20,870 nucleotides of DNA, taken from assembly GCA_905250885.1 (NCBI GenBank), contig CAJNOQ010003256.1, positions 1 through 20,870 of the forward strand, written 5' to 3'. The translations under genes and the position numbers were made by a program. This document shows positions 1 to 9,846 of this stretch, in pieces. The stretch comes from Didymodactylos carnosus. Lineage: Eukaryota; Rotifera; Eurotatoria; Philodinida; Philodinidae. Numbering within the stretch: position 1 is the stretch's first letter; each line of letters opens with the position of its first letter. A model generated the notes under the pieces. That model was given only the letters and a program-made list of their open reading frames with translations. It ran no database searches and was not told the origin of the DNA.

Positions 1-184
1 ATTCCAGTTTCTAAACGGTTCCTACTTCTCTGTTCAAGAGTTGTGATAGCACCAGTTACCATGACTAAGAAATGAGAAACGAGGTAAACTGTTTGTGTTC
101 GTCCGCAACGAGCGAAAAAACTTATGTTGCAGCCCTTTCTAGCATCCTTTATTTTAAAAAATTTCTTCTTCTCCGTCTCTAAGA

Positions 185-1020
185 TTGGCAAAAATCCAGA
201 GATGGTCGGATATAAAGCCCAGCTCCTCAATCTTTCAACTTTTTAGGAGATCTATTATAAATGCTATTCATGAAGTTAGTGGTTTACCGAATTTACGTGA
301 AACATGTGATCATGCACCTGTTCTTGCTAGAATTGTCTCTTCTGTATGTTCTTATGTTCCTGTCTTTGGAACAATATGGAATTAAAGAGCGGTAGACTGA
401 AATTACTATCGTTTTTCTCTTACAAAAGAGCTCAATAGATGCACACCGTGCTTTTTCCGTGCTGACGTTAATATAAAATGCCAAATTCTATTGGATTGTA
501 TACAAAGAACAGCTGATCAATGTAATCCTCACAAAGAAATAAAAATAAATGCTAAGGATCAACCTTGGTTCACGAATGGATCTCTATAGGAGGAAAAATA
601 AATTTTATCGTTTGTATAAGAAAAACGTACAAACAATACAGCGTAAGAAAAATTAATAGAAACAATTTGATCAACCATATTTGAAAGCGAAAAAAGATCA
701 CGTTGATCATATAAATCGTAAATAAAGCTGCGCAAGTAAATACTGGTGTAATTTATTAAAACAAAAACACAGTGTACGTAAGAGAAATTCACGTTCTATA
801 CCCGTCTTGAAAAATTTTAATCAGCTGTTAGTTGATGATAATAGGAAAAGGCTAATATTTTAAACGAACACTTTACGTCTAGTTTTACGATACCTGCTAA
901 TCAGTATAACACAGTTATTCCACTGAATACTTTGCCTTTAACTAGCTTGAAATTAGATATTTTTAACGTTAGAGGATCAGACATTGAGAAGATCTTATAA
1001 CATAGTATTAGGAATTCTTA
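185..1020 (+). pseudogene. Degenerate LINE ORF2 fragment (endonuclease end to pre-RT region)
   Basis: Remnant of an APE-type non-LTR retrotransposon, CR1/Jockey-like in flavour. Translated pieces, with frame shifts between them, follow the order of a LINE ORF2. The end of the endonuclease domain at about 255-385 carries the CDHAP version of the usual SDH motif and then an FGTIWN stretch. Next comes a linker with DQPWFTNG (557-580), typical of the region between endonuclease and RT. Last is LNEHFTSSFT (about 857-890), which precedes RT domains in these elements. No reverse-transcriptase core follows: the reading ends at a TAA near 1000. The fragment has several stops (TAA after IWN, TAG after TNGSL) and is dead. 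The 259-455 part is repeated inverted at 1132-1328. The family assignment comes from motif memory, not a search. Confidence 0.72.
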
Positions 1021-1102
1021 TTCGTAACGACTCTAAACTTCTCATCACTTTCACAGCCCGTGACGAACCTAAACGTTTTCGAAATAAAATATATTTTGTC
1101 TA

Positions 1103-1126
1103 GGTTCTTAGGTTCTTGGGTTCTTG
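1103..1126. repeat. Three tandem copies of an 8-bp unit (GGTTCTTR)
   Basis: GGTTCTTA, GGTTCTTG and GGTTCTTG follow one another without a gap. They lie 5 bp from the edge of the inverted LINE fragment at 1132. A short tandem at an element edge could be the 3' tail repeat seen in some LINEs or filler made during rearrangement. The sequence cannot tell these apart. Confidence 0.6.
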
Positions 1127-1131
1127 CATGT

Positions 1132-1515
1132 AAAAGCATGGTGTGCATCTATTGAGCTCTTTTGTAAGAGAAAAACGATAGTAATTTCAGTCTGCCGCTC
1201 TTTAATTCCATACTGTTCCAAAGGCAGGAGTATAAGAACATACAGAAGAGACAATCCTAGCAAGAACAGGTGCATGATCACATGTTTCACATAAATTCGG
1301 TAAACCACTAACTTCATGAATAGCATTTACATTATTTGTTATAAAAAGATCAAGCCACATCTGTGACGATGGTCTTGTAGGTTCTTTTACTAGTTGATAA
1401 AAACCAAGATTTGTAACAAAAAGAATACAGCTAGCTTATCAGCTTCGGTTGTGGAAGGTTTCTGTCGCACTATTTACAGCAGTGACCATTAAAATCGCCA
1501 AATAAGAAAATATCT
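1132..1515 (-). pseudogene. Degenerate LINE endonuclease fragment, inverted relative to 185-1020
   Basis: Read on the minus strand, this starts with FLFGDFN (GDFN at 1488-1499), the conserved endonuclease motif. It continues with frame shifts through a segment reading PTRPSSQMWLDLFITNN and reaches the same HEVSGLPN...CDHAPVLARI segment found on the plus strand at 259-385. From 1328 down to 1132 it matches 455 back to 259 over 197 bp with about 8 substitutions and no indels, roughly 96% identity by eye. It lies on the same strand as, and downstream of, the ORF1 remnant at 2425-3110, so both may come from one minus-strand LINE. Confidence 0.72.
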
Positions 1516-2033
1516 GTAAAAAGAGCGTAATGAGACGAGTTTTAATCACAAAAAGATGAATGAGCACTAATTTAATATGAGACTTTTTTAAATTAGTTCG
1601 TATTAATTTCTAATTATTTCCAAAAGTTCCAGCGGGATGGGAAACTGGACACTGTGCGATGCAGGTCAACTTCTTATATTCAGCAGTACTATACTATGTG
1701 TGTTACCGTTCGTATGATTACTTGTAATGGACATGGAAGAAAAGAGAAATTCTCAATCACAAGATAGGCCCCATCATAAGTGAGTAACAAAAACAAAACA
1801 GGACGACCCTAACAAAATTAAAGAGTAAAAGAGAAGAATAGGATGTTTGCACACTTATAAGTAAGAAGGAAAAAGAACAAAGAACGCAACAAGTTTAAAA
1901 ATAAGTGATACGGGATATACCTTTAAGCGCATATACTAGATGAAGTAACTCAGAGACGTAAAAACCCTAGTGATCGATTCTTATATAAGAATATTACCAG
2001 AAACGTCTAAGTCCCTTAGCAGTGAAATACAAA
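1516..2033. other. Non-coding spacer between LINE remnants
   Basis: AT-rich, with stops in every frame and no recognisable protein, RNA or repeat. If the ORF1 and endonuclease remnants are one element, this would be the decayed start of its ORF2. Confidence 0.4.
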
Positions 2034-2404
2034 ATTCTTATCGGAATCTTATCAGCTTCTTATGTCAGATTGTTTAAGATTTTCCATCGACAGTCGTAAG
2101 TATCTCATAAGAATTTTATAAGATTTTCATACGAGGTTTGTAAGAAATTCATAAGAAGTACCAAAAATTCTAATGAAGTTTTTCAGCCAATAGAAGCAAC
2201 TTAATTATAACAGAAATCACCCCAAAACAACTCATAAGCTGCCTTCTGGTACAACTGAATAACATGATAATTTTTGGTACTTCATATGAATTTCTTACAA
2301 ACCTCGTATGAAAATCTTATAAAATTCTTATAAGACACTTACGACTGTCGATCGAAAATCTTAAACAATTTTATATAAGAAACTGATAAGATTCCGTTAA
2401 GAAT
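2034..2404. mobile_element. Foldback element 1 (136-bp inverted arms, about 100-bp loop)
   Basis: Arms 2034-2169 and 2269-2404 are reverse complements with few mismatches. The best-conserved core (ACGAGGTTTGTAAG on the left, its complement CTTACAAACCTCGT on the right) is identical. The arms contain repeated short words such as TCTTAT, TATAAGA and AAGATTTT, giving internal periodicity. No protein is encoded and I see no clear target-site duplication. It sits between the LINE ORF1 remnant and the minus-strand endonuclease fragment, so it may have inserted into a LINE. It resembles a MITE or foldback element; the superfamily is unknown. Confidence 0.75.
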
Positions 2405-2424
2405 CTTCAATGGTTGATGTCTGA

Positions 2425-3110
2425 TCAGCTATAACTACTAATAAAATCGATTATCGGCGTTAATGTGATATCTGAATGTTTTCGATAAATTCGTCCATTT
2501 CTTATTATAACCGATCGTTTTTGTACGCAGGCAATGAGACACGAACAGAATGAAATAATTCCAATGTTTTTCGAGTAAGATCTTCAACGATAAACACATT
2601 CAACTTACTTTGTTTTAGCAGATAAGTTGCACCAAGTATTTATTGACGGAGTGAACGACTATACAATCGCAAGATAATAGGACGACCTTTTCCACGAATA
2701 GGTTTGTGAACACCATGATAGTTTTCACATAAATTTATATTCAAATTCTTATTGAGAAATGCTGTGATTTTATTAGGAATAATTTCATTTCTATTTTCCT
2801 TTAAAACCCAAGAATCTTAATGACCATGTTCTGTGATATTTTTCTAAGTTATCCGTTTTTGATTCAACGACAGTTAAACGTGAGTTTAAATGTTTAGTGA
2901 CTGGAGCTAATAAAACCTCAGCAATTTTTAGTGTTATGATATTCCAATCATTATTATTTGTTGTAATAACATTTGTGATGGTATTTTGGATGTCAAACTA
3001 CTTTTTATTTGTTCAATCTTAGAATTCTTCAAATCATTTAGTGAAAAAGGTGTTAATGTCATTCGACCGCTTTTATTTCTTGGTTGTAAATTAATTGTTG
3101 TGTTTTTCAT
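2425..3110 (-). pseudogene. Degenerate LINE ORF1 (RNA-binding protein) remnant
   Basis: Reading from an ATG at 3108-3110 (MKNTTINLQPRNKSGR) with several frame changes, the minus strand gives the layout of a LINE ORF1 protein of the L1 ORF1p / Transposase_22 type. There is a polar leader, then TDNLEKYHRTWSLRFLG, then an RRM-like part (ENRNEIIPNKITAFL). Next are GKGRPIILRLYSRS and a basic VEDLTRKN motif, and finally NGRIYRKH, the C-terminal NG-x-I motif of this family. A TAA interrupts the frame after SRSLRQ (near 2641) and further stops and shifts follow, so it is a pseudogene. ORF1p coats LINE RNA as a chaperone. Family assignment is from motif pattern only. Confidence 0.65.
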
Positions 3111-4069
3111 ACTTAGTAATAAAAAATAAACTAGTAACTGTGTGAGTAATGTATTTATTATTTGCGAAGAGAAAAGAAAATTCAAAAAGTTCAAATTGTA
3201 TGTTAATTTAGCTGTAGATGTGAATATTATGCAGTGACGCAAAATAAAATACGTAACTTTTTGCATATACGTATACTGAGTAGAATGCTTAGTCTATCAA
3301 ATTAAAAAGCGTAGATAGGTCTACAAGATGGATATCATCCATTTCAAGGTTATGATGTTGCTAGGTGACCAGATGTGCCTCCATAAGCGGAGACCAATTT
3401 TTCTTATGTGAGATTTTCATGGGGGAAACAGCTGATTTGCAGAACTGAGAATTAGAATGAATACAAAGTTAACGTGTGTAATTTTCATTCTTTGATTTTA
3501 AATCACAAAGAACTTCTCAAGAGTATTTGTGGAAGTGAAAAATATGTACCTAGAAGTAAAAAATTACGTTTTAAATTGATCATTTATTGAACAAAAGATA
3601 TTTGCCTTAAATTTTGTTTTCTCATAGTAATATTCGAAAAACCAGAATAAAAGAATATACTCACGTGCCTCTAATTTTCTCAATGACATTGCACGACAAA
3701 TAGTGTGTTTTGTGCTGTTCCCCTTTGTACAAAAAAACAGTCCCCCTTTACCTTTTTTTTAGTTGGCATCCCTGTGTTGGTGCCGACAACTTTCTTGTCA
3801 TTATAAGTTTTGATAGAGTAAGAAACGAAAAACTATTATTAGAACCGCAGTACCTTAACTTAAGACTCCTTGAACCCAATTTATACCTTGGAATTTTAAA
3901 TTTGAATATTTTCTGTAGAAAAAGTCGCTTCAACTATAAAACTAGTTTTTAGTTGCTCCTTTAGGATATGGTCATGGTGGCGCAGAAAATAAGATTGTCG
4001 CTTGTTGCGACGCGTTCCGTTATATTTAAAAATAAAACGCATCAGGCAATTTTTTTGATCTAAGCCAAT
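3111..4069. other. Gene-free AT-rich stretch
   Basis: The only open frames are short overlapping ones on both strands (for example about 3710-3952), with no recognisable motif. A GGGGGAAACAGCTGATTTGCAGA string near 3421 partly echoes words at 4070-4105 (GGGGAAACAG, CCGATTTGCAGA), hinting at relics of a shared repeat. Nothing else is supported. Confidence 0.4.
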
Positions 4070-4415
4070 GGGGAAACAGGAGAATTCGAAGCAGCTGTGG
4101 ATTCCCCGATTTGCAGAAGCCCGGGAAATCCTATACAAACTTCCGAGAGTTCGAGAAACTGGAGGAATCCCTGGTAGTACAAGAAAAAATCAGAAAAAGG
4201 GATTAGAATTCGATGAAATTTGTAAAAATGACTGAAAATAGGGCTAAGCGGAAAAAACGCGGGAAAATTCAAAACCAGTCAGGAAAATTCTTCGGGTTCA
4301 GCGAAGTCATGAAGAATACCGAGGAGTCTCCAGGAGTACAACAAAATTTGAAAAAAAGTGATTGCTTGTGGAACGGAGCCCAGATTACAAAAGTCACAAA
4401 ATCTGCTGTTTCCCC
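4070..4415. repeat. Possible short inverted-repeat element with 10-bp termini
   Basis: GGGGAAACAG at 4070-4079 is the exact reverse complement of CTGTTTCCCC at 4406-4415. The interior differs from its surroundings: it is more G-rich and has two loosely similar halves (GAGGAATCCCTGGTAGTAC near 4171, GAGGAGTCTCCAGGAGTAC near 4321). It may be a MITE or a decayed tandem duplication. No target-site duplication is visible, so this is a weak call. Confidence 0.3.
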
Positions 4416-4825
4416 TGTTATAGAACAAAAATAAACTTGTGTCTTTCCATCGTGTGACCTATTAGAATGGAATAGAAATAAGGAATATAACCGTTTCAAT
4501 ATCATACATAAACTATTCTTTTTTAATACAACTTTGGTGACTAGAACAATACGGTTTAATTATTGGAAAAAAGCACATTTAATTCTAGTTATGTCTTATG
4601 CTTCGGTGACAGCAGTTTCTTTTGATTTAACCGTCCTTTTTAAATAAAACGGTGAAAGTACTCCGAGTATTTACGCAGTATGAGATTTTCGCTGTAAATA
4701 CGGCGAAATACTGATCCAGCAAAAGACTTTTCGATCGATTACTTTTCGAGTAAACTGCACATTATCATCATAATTCTCGGATAGCATCAGGTTCCCTAAG
4801 ACACCTGTAATTTGTTCCCATTAGG
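4416..4825. other. Gene-free spacer
   Basis: AT-rich sequence up to the SINE-like repeat. No ORF, RNA gene or repeat could be supported. Confidence 0.4.
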
Positions 4826-5238
4826 TCTGGAAACGAAGAAGAAAGGCAGAATATCCCGTCTTGCGACCATCGTTACCGGTGTAGGGTACTGCCATGGCAG
4901 TTTCAATAGTCCGATATCTTCCCTGTAGTTGACAAGCTTCTGAAATGGTCATCCATCTCGTTACTAGTCATCAGTTCCAGCTCTGACCAGAAAACTAGTC
5001 TGACGCAGAGTTCACTAGTACACACTCCACTAACCACGTACTAGCTTTTCGGAAAGCCACAAGAACTAGGTGGAAAAGCTATATTATACGTCACAACTTA
5101 GTGAGTATGCTGTCAGAAGATCCGAGGCACCAAGACATTAGCAACTTCCCGAGGTTATTCCATAACCTTGCTAGCACCCAAGTTCGAATACAATACCGTT
5201 GAACAACGTGACGAACAACATAACTATCAAGCCATGCT
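4826..5238 (-). mobile_element. tRNA-headed dispersed repeat (SINE-like), copy 1
   Basis: About 415 bp that recurs diverged in the same orientation at 18557-18985. Shared blocks include GTTTCAATAG, GCTTCTGA, CACTAACCACGTA and CAATACCGTTGAA. On the minus strand, the right-hand end begins with TGGCTTGATAGTTATG, a plausible pol III A box starting at 5234. TATTCGAAC, a B-box core, starts 44 nt further on at 5190. That spacing equals tRNA positions 8 to 52. This supports a tRNA-derived SINE read right to left, with a ~350-bp unrelated body. No poly-A or obvious tail is visible at the left end. The repeat match is seen directly; SINE identity is inferred. Confidence 0.6.
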
Positions 5239-6318
5239 GCCCTATTTACGTCTGATAACTTGAGAAATAAATGGAAGGATGAGTTATCCGCCATGCTGAG
5301 TATCTGACAATGTTTGATATTGGCGAAAAAATTCTCAAACTGAAACTAGATGGAACTACTTATTTTTGCTATTTTCATGTAAAATTAAAAAACTCAATAT
5401 TCACTTAAATAATGGGATAATTTCAATACACACTCAGTTTAACACAATGAATACAATAAGACTCCGCACGGAATTGTGAGAAAAAGCCCCAAACAATCCG
5501 CCGGGATTTCATATCGTTTTTCACAACAGTTTATTACTAAAGAATATTTCTTAACAGTTTTAAGGTATCTTAATTGCTTTTTGAAATCGATAGTAGTACT
5601 GTATTTTGTCACCTTGCAAAAATTATTTCACTTGTTTTGTTAGAATGAAGCTTAGACGTTTTCGTGATATGAAGAAATTATATCTGCTTGAACTTTACTT
5701 TATCTGAATTGTTTGTCTTTGTTCTGCGCTTCTTCTTGACTTTGTAGCGAAATATTAGAACAAATATTTTTTCTGATATTTTGATACGAATATTTTGATG
5801 AAACTACTGTATTATTTCTAATATTTTGATACAAAATCAACATGTTTAACATGGCTTATTCTTTTTTTGAAATATTCATCTTGGCCGTCATAGTCAGAAT
5901 CAGAAGGGGTGAGGAAATCAAAGGTGCCATTTGAGAACAATTCAAACATTCAAATTCTGCACTTGGGTCTTTCCTTCGACTTCATAGATTTTGGAATTTC
6001 GATCATAAAAGCGTTTTATAATTATTACATTGAAAAATATTCTCTTTTTTATATTTTTCGGCTTTACATTAGTCTCATAATCTAAATTGTAAGAAAGGCC
6101 AACTCGAATAAACGGACGCCCACCTTACTCCTTGGTCCCCTCTGATTCGAACAATGACGATCAAAACGAATGCTTCACAAAAGGAACGATAAATTATGCT
6201 AATAATATTAGTTTTCTATTAAAACATCAGAGAAAATATTTCATATAAAAAGAGAAGTGATCTAGCCACTCTGTAACAAGTTTTGTGAACGTTGTCGATT
6301 CAAAAAGGAAGCAGAACC
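5239..6318. other. Non-coding region upstream of the LRR gene
   Basis: Holds the presumed promoter of the LRR gene but no confident core-promoter motif. Words such as ATATTTTGATAC recur around 5776-5833. On the minus strand, 5949-5818 is a 43-codon ATG-to-TAG frame with an acidic DSDYDGQDEYF run. It could be an exon or transposon relic, but I recognise no family. Confidence 0.35.
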
Positions 6319-7628
6319 ATGGTGTACAACGATCTTAGATATGTATTAGTTATATTTTCGATTTTGTTGTTGATTGTATCAGCAAATGAAACCAAATTAC
6401 CATCAACAATAATCTCAAAACTGAACGGTATGCTGTTGAGGTTGTATAGCAAGAATGAAAAATATTCTATTAATCTTTGTTTTCAGTTGCACGAAAATTC
6501 ATTCGTATTGGTGGTTGTATTGAATCATTGGATTGTTCATATTTTCAAACTGATTTAGATGTGATCAAAATGTTACACTACACGTTTAACCGATCAAGCA
6601 CAACAGGCTATAGTACAAATTCAGCTAAAGAAGTTACACATTTATACATCAATGGTGAAAATAATTTACCATTACATTTATATTGTTTGAAAAACTTACA
6701 AACGTTAAGTATACAATCATCAGATTTAATTCATCTACCGATGGAAATTCGAAACTTACAACAATTAAAGACATTACAGTTCTATAATAACCATAATCTT
6801 ATGTCAATACCTGATGAAATTGGTGAGCTAAAATCAATGGAACAGTTAACTATTACCTTCAGTCCAAAGCTGTTACCACTTCCTCATCAATTTGAACAAC
6901 TGACAAATCTTCAACGGATCGAGTTTATCAGTTGCGGTTTTGAAGAAATACCAAAAGTCATTACGGAGATAGTTGGATTACAACATTTATATTTACATTA
7001 CAATAACGTAACATCAATACCATACGAAATAAAACGTTTAACATCATTACGTACATTATCTTTGAGTGGAAATCCATTAAAATCACTTGATGAATTAAAA
7101 TGGTTAACTCAGTTAGCCAGTCTTTACCTACATTATTGTCAATTAAATGAATTTCCAATCAACATCAAATATTTGACTAATTTGAGTGAGTTATTTATAG
7201 GGGAAAATAATTTTACTGTTATACCAATTGAAATAGCAAAACTTCAACGATTAAATACACTTAGTTTATCTTACTCAAAGTTTACAAAACTTCCACGTGA
7301 ATTAACATTATTAAATAGTTTGACAGAATTACACTTAAATAACAATTATCATTTATCAGATGTAACAGGCATTGGTTCATTTCAAAATTTGCAACGACTT
7401 TATTTATCTGACAGCAATCTCACAATGATACCGAAAGAAATTGTCAAATTATCATCAACATTGACCTCTCTGGAGTTGCATACTAATCAATTAACAGATT
7501 TGCCCCAAGAGTTAGCTCAAATGAACCGGTTAGAATACTTAGACATTCGAAATAATAAATTTTCAAATACAACATTAATCGAAATTAAACAAATGTTTAA
7601 TGGAAGAAATATAACTGTTTATTATTAA
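6319..7628 (+). CDS. Secreted leucine-rich-repeat protein (two exons)
   Basis: The coding sequence joins 6319-6427 to 6487-7628. The 59-bp intron (GGTATGC... TTTTCAG) restores an uninterrupted 416-residue frame. The start is the ATG in an AACCATGG context; the frame continues upstream without an ATG. Residues 1-22 form a hydrophobic signal peptide (VLVIFSILLLIVSA core) followed by NETK. Residues about 86-416 are fourteen LRRs of about 23 residues with the pattern LxxLxLxxNxLxxIPxEI, typical of Ras-suppressor/Scribble-type motor repeats. There is no C-terminal transmembrane helix or kinase. Several N-glycosylation sequons (NET, NRS, NVT, NFT, NLT, NTT, NIT) and five cysteines fit an extracellular protein. 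The role is probably protein or ligand binding; the partner is unknown. No decay is seen. Confidence 0.88.
6428..6486 (+). other. Spliceosomal intron of the LRR gene
   Basis: 59 bp, phase 1, GTATGC donor and TTGTTTTCAG acceptor. Removing it joins the signal-peptide exon in frame to the LRR exon. The short length is typical of compact invertebrate genomes. Confidence 0.85.
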
Positions 7629-8124
7629 ATATGAACAAAATTTCATCAAAACGATAGAACTATTTTGTCTTAGATTTCTATAGAGTAAAATTAATCAAAG
7701 GCAAGTTTCTTTTCAACCTGTAAATTTCCAAACTATCTCACGAACAAACCTTTTTCTGCTGGAAAAGAAACTCAACATTTTTCTTATCCTAATCGAGGGA
7801 TATTTTAAAGATATTGAGATATAACTTTGATTTCATATTTTATTGAAAACCGAATTTTCTTTATATTCTACCAGTGAAATGTGATATTTTCTCAATTAAG
7901 TCTAAATGATGATTCATTTATTTTTCATCGAATTACTCTGTCGAATACTTTAATAAATAATAATACTTTGAAAGTTTACTATGACGTTTGTCATGTTTTT
8001 CTGATTTTTTCAAAAATAGATCGTATAGCACACCCGATTAATAGAACTGTGCTGAACTAAGCATCATATCGAGTACTGCACTCGAGTGCTACACTTTTTT
8101 TTCCTAATTATCTTGATAGATTCA
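7629..8124. other. 3' flank of the LRR gene
   Basis: Contains AATAAA at 7952-7957, a possible polyadenylation signal 324 nt after the stop. Otherwise AT-rich with no supported gene. Confidence 0.35.
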
Positions 8125-8693
8125 AAGTAAAAGTAAGATTTTTACAGCAGCTTTATATAAAGTCATTTGAATATTTATTTATTGAAAACGTTTCTAAAAT
8201 TTATATTTTCATTTTCAAAGAGTGTACAAATAGAATATTATGAACGCACACCAAAATGATTTTTCATTCCTATCTATACATGAAGTACCAATGTTTGTTT
8301 AAGTGAAAGGCTTGCTGAGAAATCTAGTACCTGATCCCAATGGCTAAGCTCATATAACATCTATGTAGTAAATACAAATATATGCAATGTAATCCATGAT
8401 ATTCACTTACTTCACTTATATTCAGTATTTTCTTATACGATGATAAATAGAAAGAAGACGAATTTTCTTTTTCGAAAAAGAAAAGCATGTCGTATTTCTC
8501 CTTGTTTCTTCTTCTTTCCATTTCATCTCTGTTTTCATGTATAGATAGAAATGAAAAATCATTTTGTTGTGCGTTCATAATATTCTATTTGTACACTCTT
8601 TGAAAATGAAAATATAAAATTTTCGAAACGTTGGAATAAATAAATATTCAAATGACTTTATATAAAGCTGCTGTAAAAATCTTACTTTTACTT
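8125..8693. mobile_element. Foldback element 2 (160-bp inverted arms)
   Basis: Arms 8125-8284 and 8534-8693 are near-perfect reverse complements with only about 7 differences by eye, around a 249-bp loop. The arms encode nothing. The loop is A/T-rich with a TTTTCTTTTTCGAAAAAGAAAA palindrome near 8463. A 21-22 bp direct repeat (TTGATAGATTCA then AAGTAAAAG) occurs at 8113-8133 and 8722-8743, bracketing the unit. High arm identity suggests recent origin or ongoing conversion between arms. It is a MITE or foldback of unknown superfamily. Confidence 0.8.
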
Positions 8694-8934
8694 CGTTTAT
8701 TACCCATCAATAACTCAAATGTTGATAGATTCATAAGTAAAAGATCTAGTTTCCTTAAAAGTTCCTTCATCATCTTCTTTTAATTTAAAAAAAGATCTGA
8801 ATGATTGTGGTAATAAACCTGAAGTTATTTTTCTAGATGTATCATGATGTCGGAACAGACTGTGTTGCAACCACTTTAGATTGAAAAGGTCAGACTCAAT
8901 ATTAATCTGTCAACAGACCCTTCTGTCAGTTTAT

Positions 8935-9846
8935 TTTGGATATTCCATAATACTATATATTTTGGTATTCAAATCCTGATGCATTTTTACCCATAATAAC
9001 GAGTGCGAGTACAGTTGATAGGTCTAATTTAGCATCAATCACATAAAATACCAAGTAGGATATACCTAAATGTAAGAGTTATTTCAACTTCAGGCTCATT
9101 ATTAATTCTGTTTAATAGAAATACACTAATTAGACCACAAATAAGACCGAATGCTAAACCTCGTAGAATAGAGTGAGATATGAACACTGTTTCTATATTA
9201 ATTTACCAATAGTATATCTAACAATTTCAATAACAATATGTTTTGCACTATGATCATCTTCAGTCAAAATGTTATTGAATACTAAAAATAGCACAAAAGC
9301 CCAACCATCATTTAATAGAGATTCTAACGCAATTAGTGATGCTAGAGATTTACATGCACCGAAATCAAGCAATAGAACTACTACGGCTATTTGATCCGTT
9401 ACACTCAATATGCTACCGAATAATAATCGGGCACAATTTAATTTTCACTCATATCCATGAAACATGTACATATCATATAAAGCAAGAATGCTTGTTGTCA
9501 TACATACTCTGTAGGACTATTATAGCGGAGACGAGTTGTAGTTTAATGATATGAAAGTAGCCATTGAATTAAAATTATGTAATGATAAAAATAATATAAT
9601 AGATTAAACGTGGATTAATGTGGCCGAATTGAATTTCATCATATAAACAATCATTATCAACTTGTTGAATTTGTATAATATCAATGATGAAACCGAGTAT
9701 TAAAACAGCTAAGGTAAATAGGATAGGAATTTTACTTTTTAGTAATCTGTAAAATATCATTTTGCATATGCATACTTAGAGAAATGGCAAACGATAAAAA
9801 TAGTATAACTGAACTGTTGCCTGCGTTACTACCGAAAAAACTTACA
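8935..9846 (-). pseudogene. Truncated Na+/H+ exchanger pseudogene (SLC9C/SOS1-like)
   Basis: Minus-strand pieces in the order of a cation/proton antiporter membrane domain. From the right they are GNSSVILFLSFAISL (first helix, about 9825), SKIPILFTLAVLILGFIID (about 9735), and GHINPRLIYYI. Then come LFGSILSVTDQIAVVVLLLD (about 9430-9367) and ALESLLNDGWAFVLFLVF, followed by RGLAFGLICGLISVF, LVFYVIDAKLDLS and VLALVIMGKNASGF. The ND pair of LLND, the ion-binding site of the family, is kept (Asp codon 9307-9309). Frame shifts separate several pieces, a stop follows IIFIIT, and the sequence ends before the last helices. No regulatory C-terminus (voltage sensor, CNBD) is found. The gene would have exchanged Na+ for H+ across a membrane. 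The TDQ, GACK and LLND wording fits SLC9C/SOS1 better than NHE1. Confidence 0.72.

Noticed and set aside
5182-5234. A genuine tRNA gene on the minus strand
   Set aside because: A-box and B-box spacing fits, but I could not form a convincing acceptor stem and anticodon arm, and the sequence recurs inside a longer dispersed repeat, so a SINE head is more likely.
6961-7158. Minus-strand ORF within the LRR exon
   Set aside because: Shadow frame of the leucine-rich-repeat coding sequence.
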